From Sphaerolaimus hirsutus (Eukaryota; Nematoda; Chromadorea; Monhysterida; Sphaerolaimidae), in assembly GCA_964036195.1 (NCBI GenBank), contig OZ038458.1:5146001-5210000 (forward strand): a stretch of 64,000 nucleotides of DNA, written 5' to 3'. Each line of letters starts with the position of its first letter. Position 1 is the first letter of the stretch. Of the stretch, positions 37,901 to 49,900 are shown one piece after another. Made by a program: the position numbers and the translations under genes. The notes under the pieces are model-generated. The model was not told the origin of the DNA and did not search any database. It worked only from the letters and a program-made list of their open reading frames with translations.

Positions 37901-40900
37901 GTGTCTTGTTTTTCATCAGCTATTTAATTTGGTGGGATATTTTGGGTTGCTCTAGCCATACGAAAAATTACTTTCACAGTGACCAGTGGTCACTTCACTA
38001 CTATCTAACACTGATTTCACTCTGTCATTTGCAAGTAAAATCTCCTGTTTATGCATGCGAGATTTGTGCATAAATCTTGGGAAATTATTCCCTTGCTCAT
38101 GGACGCTTCACATTCTTGCAATGCATAATCGTTGCATAAGAAAACAGTGATTAAAATTCTCGACTGGGACCGGAATACTGCAGCGGCTGCATGCGCTGCA
38201 TGTTATAATTATCTCACAATTGATTGACAGCAAATTTTATTGATTTCAAAAATATTTTTGTCGATTTTCGGCGAGAAAATTCGCCCAGATTGGCCCTACA
38301 CACGCACCAAATGTCAACTGGTTCCGTTCCCAATTCAAAGCTTGCGTTTGAACGTCGTTCGTCAGCTCGACAGCAAACATTGAATCGGGATCGGCACCAG
38401 TTGACATTTGGTGTTTATGTCAACTAGCGTGTGTGGGCCCATTCAGGCGCATTACCGAAACTGATCCCCCAACAAATATATTCAGTCACCTTGCAAATAT
38501 AAAACTTACAACATTTAAATATCACCGGTGGGCGATCAAATACTCAATCAATTCGAATCAAATTATCGGGGAAATATAATTGGGGAAGAGGTGTGCTGCA
38601 AACATGTGTATTCTCAGCATGTGATAACTTCATTTCGCACGCGCAATTTCATGATAACACATTGATCATTGTGGGTCGTTTCACTAACAAAGTGTGAACT
38701 TGAGTAGTTGTGTGCAGACTGTACTACCGTATTTAATCATATATAACGGCATGGTTTTATATTTGGCCATAGATTTCATCTGTCTTTATGTTAAAGGTGC
38801 CGTTCTGTTTGGGCGACTTTCTTTTTTAGGCTATGTTTTCTTTGTGATTGCAAAATTTGAAAAATCTCTTGCCCCTGTGGATATCTCACCACCCTTGTGG
38901 CTCTTTTCTATAATAGGTAGCCATTCTATTGTGAGAAATACGGTATTTACTTTCACTGTCGATTTGACGCAATGATTTATTCAATGCGTGAATGAAAACT
39001 GCAGTTTTGGTCCAGTTTACAGTGTGGTTCATATTTGATGGAATTTTATTGGTTTTATTAGTTTAGGCTTTTATTGAAGTTTTGTTGACTCAATTTGAGT
39101 TTCAATTGAGCGCTATTTTGCCGTAAAAAATATTTGAAAATGGTAGTAAAATTTATTTACCTAGTAAATTTTTGCCGCGGGACCTTGAAACGTAATTTTG
39201 ATGTTTCATTTTGTATGGCCTGCGTTGTTTTTACATTTTTTACAGTTTACAAAATTTATTCCACGGGGTGTACAAGAACGTTGATATATACGTTTGAATC
39301 AACTTTTAAACGTTTTTAACCAGAAAGACGTACGAAATATAGATTTAGACCTATTTCTGTATTGAAATAAATATGGTTGTTTTTCATAGACATTTTTATT
39401 GATAGTGACTCTTTTCAGTCAGAAAATTTACTAAAGCTCCGTTGACACTGCGACTTGTGCCGACAATTCGAAAAGTGAAAAAGTTCCATAGTTTTGGAAT
39501 AAAGTTCCATATCTGCAAGAAAATGCAGTGAATTATACTCACTAGTTAACTGCACTCACATGCCAATTTGCAGATAAATCGTCCATGTCGTTCCAGAGTT
39601 ATAAGCGTTTTAAATAATTTCGGTTTTCGATCCAAAAAAAGAACCGACAAGCGAAATATTTTTTAAATGCTTATAACTCTGGAACGACATGGACGATTTA
39701 TTTGCAAATTGGCATGTGAGTGCACTTAACTAGTGAGTATACTTCACTGCATTTTCTTGCAGATATGGAACTTTATTCCAAAATTATGGAACTTTTTCAC
39801 TTTTCGAATTGTCGGCACAAGTCGCAGTGTAAACGTAGCTTTAGGCAAAACTTACTTAATACTTAAAAGCCAACGTTTTGCGCAAAATATTCATCTCAAT
39901 TTTGTACACTGGTGAAAAAAAATTGTCAAAAAAAGTCTCTCAACATGACGCCTTGATGCTAACAAATTCGATTTTGCATAACAAATAAAGCGTTCCACGC
40001 GGCGTTCGTTTTCACAATAAATAAATGAACAGTTTTGAACATGAGAATGACCCGCATTCCATTGCAATGAAAAAATTTTATCGAAGAAATAATCGCGTAA
40101 AATTTCCTTAAAAAAATTTCCCGCTGCCTGTTTTTGAATTTCCAGCGGTTCGAACTCGATTTTAATGGTTATTTTATGATATTTTTCGTGACTGCTTGAT
40201 TTTTTCAAATTGCCCCAACCTTCATATTTTCAATCTTAACGATATAATTTTATCTTTTCCAAACATTCATTTTCATTTTCAGGATTGGCTACCCGAATCT
40301 ATTCGGCGGATATTCTGGCTGGTTGCCAACGGGAACGAGGCTAGGCATGACCACTTTAGTGTGGCACAAAGAGCTTTTGGCCCATACAGATCTGCTGTAG
40401 ATTTGAAGGTTTGTTTCATCAATTGTTTTTATTTGTGTTTTTTACATTTTGGGTTTTTAGCATTACCTTTATGATGGCTATAAGTTGTGTGGCAGAAGTT
40501 GAAAGTTGATTGCTCTTCGTGAAACTTGGCACTTCTCGAGGCACTTGACATAAAATGCACACTGGATTGTCATTTGACAAATTTTTTCCGGATTGGGATC
40601 GGGAATTTTGGAGATCGGGATCGGGATTGCGTGTTTCCGGGATCGAAATTGGTATCCGATCGTAAATTTCCGCGGTCGGGCCCGACAAAATCCCGAAAAT
40701 AATCGGGATCTGGGATCGGTATCAGGATCCACTTTCGACTATGCCTGTCTGCTCCCCAAAAAGTTTTTTTATACATATCTATCCCACCCAGGAGGGTATT
40801 TTTCCTCACTCAGCAAACTGGGGGGGGGGGGGAGTTATTCGTAAGGGGGAATTTTCTAAAGGGGCTCATTTGGGGATTGGCGGTAACCACAGAATTTATC

Positions 40901-43900
40901 AAAGGTGCTGGCGGTATCGGAATGCGACGATTAGATATCTATTTTAAAAAACACTGGTTATTAAGACGTAAATAATTTAGGCTTTAAGCCCAGCGTTTCT
41001 ATTGCCAAACGTGTAAGCTAAAACCTGACGCCTCATTTTCAAAGGGGGTAGTATACTCGGCGGACCGCATGCTATGCATTTTTCTGAAGGAAACACTCCA
41101 TCATGACATCATCATAAATAAAATGATAATTGTTTCAGCAAAAAAGGAAAAACTTTTCGGGAAGAAACATTCGTTGCTTGTACGCGACTCCGCCTTTTTC
41201 TTTAAAAAAAATTACTTTTTTTGTGAAAGTGCGAACATAAGTATCCTGCTCGCGCATTGTCGACCAAGACATAAGTAATTTTGGGTGCATACTTTGCTGT
41301 CCGCCGAGTATAACACACCACCAAATTTTCGTTTGAAAGAATGTTTGAATCTCAATTGGAAAACGGTAAATATGGCGTTTTTATAAACATTGAAAACACT
41401 TGACTTTTACTGTTTATTGACGAGGAAATCCATCATTCTGTTGGTTTGTTTATTTGCATTTCTGTAGAGGAAACAAGATCGATCATATTCAAATTGGTGA
41501 TTGAGTTCGTGTTTGATTTTTTTGAATCAATCTATTTGTGTATGAAAACTGGTTTATGCTAAATTGATTCGTTTGAAACGAAACTGTGAAATTTCCTTTT
41601 CATATTTACCTTTTCAGAGATTTAATTTTCATTTTGAAACGTTCAATTTCAACTTATATGCTGGGCGAGTTTTCGAATGACAACGGGATGGGTCAACTCA
41701 AGTCAAGACAATGTTTTTTTACCCTTTTTCATAACAATGCAAATAATGGCCCACTTGTAATTTGTGTGGCTGCATTCTCACCTCCACTCAACTTAAACAT
41801 AAATGGAAATTTCTGCGATCCAAGATTTCGAAAGGCAGTTTGTCCCTTGCTTTTTGTGTTAGAACAAAACAAACATTGTGAACTGTATTCATATCGCACG
41901 GGATCGAGTTCTCAATTTCAAATTTCAGTTCTCGAGTTTTGGTTTGAGTCAGAAATTCGTTCACTATAACATGTATTGGATGGTGGAATTGTCTTATAGT
42001 GTCTGTGCAAATAAATAGTACTGCAGAAATTCCATGCATTTCCACACGCGATGTATTTAGGTAGTATGATTTTAGCTCGCCCCGGCTACAGTTGTAAATA
42101 GCTTGCTAACATTCATTGGCAGTGCAATGTGCAAACTTTGGCCACATTTAAGCATTGCTGGAAAATTGCCAAAAGTGTTTAAGCTCATCAATTTCTTTAT
42201 TCGATCGCAAAAAATTTTACACTGTGGTGTTTCAACCCGTGACATAATTTCTGTTGTCTTGAATGGAAAAGCAAAGCATTTTAGTGATGAAATGCTTGAA
42301 GCGCAGTCATAATTTTGCATGGCTACTTTTACACATGCAAATATGCGAGCTCACACATTACAAATAAAACGACGCTAGCACCAAAACTCTACATCCACAT
42401 ATCACCTATGTCCATTTTCCCCCAATGTCCACTCTCACACAACACTATCTCAGACAATACATTCCCACAACACGTTAGCACGTGTTCAATCTTTCCATGA
42501 ACGGTTCCTCAAATACCACCCCCCTCATACATATGTTCCCACAGTGTGCTATTTGAGCAAACATTCTGAAAAGCTTAATAGTGCCTGTAAATTGCTTTAC
42601 GATAGTTGCATTTATAGGGTAGTGGACAGTGGTCACTCAGTGCTTAAATGTGTTTGGTGACCTAAGTTTGCCAAGAGTTGTGTCTCGTTGGATTGACTCC
42701 GAGTGACCTTTGTGTTTGCACTGTTTTGGTAATGATCGATTTTGAAGGACTTGTATTGGTGTGGGCATTTATTGGTTTAAGTTGATTCAATGTTTGTGAC
42801 ACTGGAATGCGAAGTCACGATTTCAATTGTGGCCCGTATGCGAAATTATCATGCCTATTTTTATGCGATTTTATGAATATTTACCTCTTAGTTTCTCGAG
42901 ATGCGAGATTTTTAGCGTGCAAAAAAATTATCCGGTCTTCAGGTCAGCTCGGACATCCCGCTGTGTCTCCATTACGACAAAAATGATTGATTTTGTTCGG
43001 ACAAAAAGTTTTCCAGCGCGCAGTATTCGTCGTTCTCACGTATAATAACCACGACAATAAACCCCCCCAAAAATCACAGATGGACCGAGTCAACCTGGAC
43101 CAACTGCACCATTCTACTAGCTCGCGTCCCCCAGAGGACACTCGCAGTTGCGCGGGCGACGCGAGTTATATGAATGCCACCTGTAATACGGAGTTGAGTG
43201 CGGAATTGGGTGGGGAAAGACAGCCGCATGTGGAGGAGTGGATCGAGTTTAGAAAGGTTGGATTTGCGGGGGATTTTGTTGGATTTGGTTTTTGTGAGGT
43301 GATTAGGTGACCGATTCCGCGAGTGGAGAAGTAAAAAAATATTTTGAAGTGACGGTTACAAAGTTAAGTGAAAAGTAAACTTTACTTTTGACTTTAATTT
43401 ACGTTTTTTTTTCAAGTTTAACATTTTTTTACTTTTTACTTCTCACTTCAAAAATGTTTTTTTTACCTCTCCACCTGCGGAATTGACACCTGCATTATAA
43501 TTTCACTATTTTTGGCAATTAGCCGAATTTCACAGATGCGCCATGATGGTCTGTACAGTATTTAGGTTGCCACTTCTTAATGCATGAACAAACAGCGTAC
43601 TTTGCTTAGTGCGACAAAATGTTTGGCAATGATCTCTAAAATTTAAAGCCACCATTCCATTTGCCTGCCGATGCGGCCACAAAGTTTTATTGCGACATAA
43701 AATTGAAAATTCTCGACTTCGGTCGCACTGTAAGCACGCAAATGTTTCTTTTGCATTGCGGTATTTCTGATATCCAGTTTTTATAGACTCGGCTGCGATG
43801 TAAATTAATGCAGCAGATCTGTTTCAATTACCAGTGATATGTTAATGCAACTTTACTTTATGCACGTGCGCGATATGTTGTCACTTTGTGTTTGGGTCGA

Positions 43901-46900
43901 AAAGCGCCACTTTTTGACTCCATAAATTCGTTACATTTGCGCAACGACAAACTTTCAGTGTCGTTGGTCGTAAAATAATTAATTTTTTTCGTGTTTTTTT
44001 TTATTTTGCGGAAAAAAATCTGAAGTTTAAAAAAATTGTTTATGGAGGTTTGATTTTATATTACCTCTCGGTTTTATTTTCAGTGGCGCTAGCACCATTG
44101 TAAATAATTTGTTACTGACACTGTTTTTTTCAGTAAAAATCATGACCTCAGGCTTTTATTATTCTGCATTTTGAATTTTTCTTAGATTGGAAAATTATGC
44201 CATTTTCACTTTGATCGGTTTCATTTCGTCACACATTGTTGATTTCCCAATAAATATTCATTGGTATTTTATGAGTGTGCGAATGAGTTCTTTCATTTGT
44301 TTCTCCTGTTGTAAATTGTAAGATAACTGGTTGGGGCCAGGGACGTAGCCAGGATTTTTGAGCGGGGGGGGCGGATTGTATACGGAGCCCGGCGAACGGG
44401 GGGGGCGGCGCCCCCCCCCCTAAAATTTTACCCCTGTTGTAGGGGAATGGCGCCGTGGCGCTGGCGCCATTCGTAGGCGCCACGCCATGGCGCCACTGGC
44501 GTTGGCATTGGAGCTAAAACAGCAGTATACGTCTGTATTTTACAGGCATATACAGCGACATGGACAGAAATTGAGTCCATTTTCACTGGTTTTTAGGCCG
44601 CGGAGACTGGTCAGCAAAAAAGATATGTTGTGAAGGGTGAATGCGCGCTTGTGCGCAAAATTTTTTCAAACTGTCGACAAAATCGTCGTCTGAAAGTGCC
44701 ATTTCTGGCACATTTTTTGGTCCGGCCCGGGAAGGGGGGGGGCGGCCGCCCCCCCCGCCCCCCCCCTGGCTACGTCCTTGGTTGGGGCAAAATTTCACAC
44801 GTTTCGATTGAAAATCGGTATTTTTCACTTTTCCTACAATTTTCATTTTTTTCAGATAAATCTTTATTACTGGACAAGGGTTTCCAAAATCAAAGTTTGC
44901 AAAATTTTTAAGAAATGTATACCCACATCGGGCATACCTTCCGTCATAAATATTATTGCCTGCATCCTTAAATGTGTGTATTTACCTAAATATAAATCTC
45001 GTGATACAACAAGTGTATCGCTGATTTCCAACTGCTGACAGGTCTAATATTTCACGTGAATCCCGAGAGAATTCCCTCTAGAAAGTCAACATTGCATGTG
45101 ATGCATTTATCATGGAATTGATAAATCGACACGTTTTTCGATGTTTGAGGCAATCTATAAATACATTGCCATATGGATATATTAAAGGTGTTCTCAATGA
45201 AATTCAAATACTTTTAATTGAATGACCATTCTCAAATATTCAAAATCACATCGAAATTTGACAATTCTGCACTTCATAACTTAAATTTTAAAGGTTCTCC
45301 AATTTCAAAGTGACTCACTTCCTAATGTGGACACTTGATGATTTATTAGCTCCACCCTTTGTTTTGTTTTATGCGTCCACGGTGAAGTGAAATGAACTTA
45401 CTGTGTGACTTGCATTTCAATTTCACTGCCGCCCGTGGCTAATATCAAAGTGCCCCTCTGGTATTTGCAATTTCTGTGTAATAAATGTTGATTTTCATTG
45501 GTGAAGATTGGGTTAGAGTGGTTTTATAAGAGTAGAGCACTTGTCATGGTTATTTATGATAAAAAAAATTCAAAAAGAAATATGTAAAAAGGCAGAAATA
45601 TTTACATTTAAATTTCTCATATCATATGTAGAATGACGTCGTAGTGTAAGTGCACCAAATACTCTTGGGCACCTGCACCATTTATTGCCATTCCAGCCAT
45701 ACTAAATACAATGTTTTACTCACTTATCATTTGAAATGGTAGCTAATGTATCTATTTCTGATGCATATGACACCATAATAATTTTTGGATCCTTTTTCAT
45801 GAAGGCAGGGGTCTGCACTTTTTTGACCCTTGCGGGTCTGGCTAGATAAATAGCTAATTGCACAGATTGATAGCTGCAGTGCTGGGGGGGGGGTCATGGT
45901 GGCTCAATATATAGGCTTTTTCAGGGTATAGAAGGTAGAAATAGGAAAAATCACTCATATTGGGATAAAAATAGATTAAACAGCTAAAAATAGGTATATA
46001 ACCATGTATATAGTGAAAAGTAGGAATTTTAAGATGAAAATTGGCAAAATGGAGCAAACTTAAATGATTTTTTTTTGTTGGAAAAATTGCTCAAAATTTG
46101 CCCTTTGTAGATAGATACCTGAGGAATTTGGGGGGGGGGCTTAGGGGATAGTAGCCATAATTTATGCTTCATGATAGATGACAGCTCAGCTGCCTCTGGA
46201 AATATTTCGCAGTGCAGCCTCCCATTGGGGACCCCTGCTTGAGGGCACATACATTATATTTTTTTGTAACCCATAAATACAATTTTTTCGCGTTTTTTTC
46301 AAATTTCAATTTTTTTGCAATATACATGGTATTGCAAATATATATTTATTCTCTTCAAACAAGGTTTTGTATTTTTGTAAAAACAAAAATCGTGTCAGCA
46401 TTTATTGCACACTGGCATGCAAACAAATTCCTGATCGTTGTTTGTTTGCATTAACTTGGCATGCCACTTGAAAGTTCGTTCCCTGAGAGCGTTTTAGCTT
46501 TTATTCAGAATTCGTATATAATATATTCAAAGAGTATTCCAAAGGTGTCTTTCAGCGCGCATATAAATTAATATTTTTGGTTGTGCAAAACCACACTTGC
46601 AAAATCGCAACTGCATTGAGAGAAAGCCGTTGCAAACCTGAGTGGACGATGATACTGCACTCGAAAAAGCATCACTTCATATAATGTAAATGAAGTTTTT
46701 TTTGCGCAGTTATGAGTTTGCTTAGCTTGTTTTGCATATGTAAATCTACACAGAACCTTACTTAATGCCTACGCACCTGGAACATAAAATATATGAACAG
46801 GTGTAGACATAAATTTACCTGAAGTTAGCTGCCTGATTTCAATAGTTTGGTAGTGGAAAAATGATCGATGCACACCATCTTTTGCAATTTTTAAGCCATC

Positions 46901-49900
46901 TGCCGTTCGAAATCCAATTTCAATTTTAATTAAAATGTGAAACTGGTCGTGATGGATGGCGGCAGCTTCACTACCAAGACAATTTTAATGTTTAATTATA
47001 ATTTTCGAATTTTGCTGCTATGTCGGGTATTTAAATACACAGATTAATTCACGTGTGTATGTGGTGGTGTAAAACTTTTGTTAGCTATCAATCATTTTTG
47101 CATGCATACGTAATTGATCACTTTGTTAAGGCCGGGTTTTAGCTGTATCATTTTGTCCATCCACTATTTGTGTGCCGTAATAAATATATTGGGTGGGTTA
47201 AGCCAGCTAATGTAAGATAAAATACACCCATTTATGTTTGTAGTGGAGGTGTTTCTTGTCATTACATGTGACTAATTTCAACTTAAGTTTCAATATCTCG
47301 TAAAATGTCATGTAAAAGTGCGCGATTGCTCATGTGGATATCGCCTGTGAATATTTACCGAAAAACATGCCTGTAATTAAACTTTTTGATATTTATTATG
47401 CGGGACCGCCCCTAGTTGTTTGGCTTGTAAACCTCGTCGATGCCGCGCACGCCAGTTGACAATCGGATAGCAGTTAACTGAAAAAATTGTAAATACTTTC
47501 GGTCGACTGGAAGGTAAAATTCTCGCTGATGTCAAAAATTCACGACCTATGCTATTTATAGAAAGTAATTATAATACGTTATGGAAACGCGTTTAAAAAA
47601 ATATATTTTTTCAGTTGACAGAGAGCCGATGGTCAACTAAGTATTGAGCAAAAACAGTTTTGTACAACCATCAAAATCAGGCATTGATGACATCACCCTT
47701 TATACAACTTTTAACCTCCTAGATCACCCTATCACCACTCAAATACCCCCCCCCCCCTCATGCAGAACGTGGAGCACATTTTGGCTCAGTGCCAATCCGC
47801 CGGCGAACTTTACGTGGATTTATATAAGCGAATTAGAGCAGCGAAACAGTTGGACTTGTGGAATGAAGATTTGAAGGCTGATGATGTTCTGAAAGTCGCG
47901 GATGAGTGAGTTTTTATTTTACATTTTTTTGTGGGATGAAGGGAGAAAGTGGCACTCTCGCAGACGGTAAAGTTTCCTCAAATTTTCAAATCTTGACAGT
48001 GGAGCCGGTACCCTGTCATGTGGATACTATGGCTCGTTTGAACTTTCATTTTACAATGCACTTTTTGTATGGACCCCGTGTATTGACGCCCTTGTATGCT
48101 TGTGATTTTTTGGGGGCGTGCTTTTGTAAACTTTTTAAGATTTTTGCGCGTAAAATACACAAAAATATATTTTCTTTTAAATTAAAACATCCTTAATTTA
48201 CCAACACTTTCACTTAAATTTTCCCCCATCGTTATCATTCTGGTTCCATTCCAATGTGCTCCCCGCCAAAATCATCACGATGCATAGCGAATATATTTGG
48301 GTCGCGACGCCCGTAAAATATTCATGCGCTTGTGTTCCCGGATCGACCGTGAAATGTGACACTGAAAACTGGACTACTTTTGATGTTCCGAAAGGGAATT
48401 TGCATAGGTAGATTTTTACGACCCCCCCCCCCATTTCTGGCAGTGTTCCATTATAATTTAGCGTGTCGTATTTATGACGTAAAGTGACGAATATGTTTGT
48501 GGAATTTTGACGCGTGGCGGTCGGTCGTTTTGTAGATTTTTTTGTGGATGATCGCTGATTTTCTACCCTCACGCTTGATTCTGCACATGTAAATAACTGT
48601 GCAAAATCATGTAAAAATTTGTGTAAATACTAAGGTTTTGCTTACCGTAGTTCCTTGAAATAGCCCCAGGGGGAATTTTGCCAGCAAATTTTGAGGATGG
48701 GTTAATTCAAGGGGGGTTTATTATTTGTCATTCAGTTACAGTTATGTTGACATCCAGTTGACATTTTTTCGTGATGTCAACTAATGTGTGTGGGCCCTTT
48801 ATGGACAGAATTTTGAAAAGTTTGACACTTTCTCTGGTTTGGCCCCCCCACACGCTTGTTGACATCGGCACCAAATGTCAACTGGTTCCATTCCCAATTC
48901 AAAGCTTGCGTTTGAACGTCGATCATCGACTCGTCAGCAACCTTTAACTTGGGATTGGCACCAGTTGACATTTGGTGTCAATGTCAACTAGCGTGTGTGG
49001 CCCCTATGAGACAACAATCATCTGTGTTACCAATGTCCCTACACACGCTAGTTGACATCACCACCAAATGTCAACTGGTTCCGATCCCGATTCAGAGATT
49101 GCTGAAGGGCCGACGAACGGCGTTCAAACGCAAGCTTTGAATCGGGATCGGAACCAGTTGACATTTGGTGTGGATGTCAACTAGCGTGTGTGGGCCCATT
49201 ACCACCAATAGACAAGTGTGCACAATGCGCCCTTTGTTTCCGACTGTTTCCAGCGCGATTTTATTGCCTCCCTTAAATGCGAATGATTACCTGGTACTTG
49301 AATATTTGAACACCTTTCGATATTTCGGTGATGAAAATCCCCGATTTTAAGTTGGCTTTGTCTCACTATTTTTGAATGTCTCCATGACATTGTGTGTATT
49401 TGCAATTTGCATGATATTTTGTGTATGCAGATTTCTATATCAATTTGTGCATGTGTTTTGCGCTTTGTGCAGCATTGTGTGCTATAGTCGTTACATGAAT
49501 GTCAAGATAATGTGACGAAATTTCAAGGTCATAATTTTGGACGCGAAATTTGAATTTTCGAAGCCCGTAGTGGCTGGGAAATAACTGTTTCCGCTGTGTT
49601 GTGTTATGACTTATGACCGATTTTTGTCCAATTATGTTTTCGAAATGCCAAAAGAAAATTTTATGTCAGTTTCTGCAGGCATCCTAGCTTCCATTTTTGC
49701 TGTGTAATGCATAGCATATTATCGCAAAGCATTACAGCAGTCCCAAGTAAATATGTTGTCATTTAACTTTACATCAACTTCACCTAGGTAAAATGTCAGT
49801 TGTTTTCATACTACCACTGCCATAGGTTATCATTTTCCACGTGTATTTTGCTACAATATGGAATGCACAGATTACAAGAGAATTTGCTGCAATAAACCCG

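Larger units (their letters stand above)
30676..40282 (+). other. GEF intron 3 (9.6 kb)
   Basis: The longest intron. It holds an inverted-repeat element (32930-33842), two gggcccacacac-family MITEs (34689-34850 and 38291-38440), a CCGTATT-family MITE (38727-38943), a long palindrome (39433-39842), a minus-strand frame of 157 codons (37207-37680) and a possible 25-base microexon (36240-36264). Bases 34851-36239 are plain AT-rich sequence in which I see no structure. Confidence 0.55.
26587..43256 (+). other. GEF exons 2-5: CRAL-TRIO-like domain
   Basis: Exons 26587-26710, 30495-30675, 40283-40408 and 43080-43256 (about residues 84-285). The segment 'PGQLTVIVDAREPAADRSF' resembles the central strand of Sec14/CRAL-TRIO domains ('LTVLVDAR'). 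It is followed by a helix and a second strand 'SIRRIFWLVANG'. The end 'NTELSAELGGERQPHVEEWI' matches the 'LT.ELGG.L.YDHEEWI' closing motif of CRAL-TRIO domains in Dbl-type GEFs. These domains bind phosphoinositides or act in autoinhibition in relatives; that role here is inferred. Exon 5 carries a hydrophilic insert with several Cys (C-A-G-D...C-N). Confidence 0.75.
43257..47765 (+). other. GEF intron 5 (4.5 kb)
   Basis: Contains the 171-bp element at 43314, the hAT MITE at 44338-44780 and a 'gatagatagct' composite repeat at about 45805-46235. No gene is recognised on either strand. A C12 run (47746-47757) precedes the acceptor. Confidence 0.55.
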
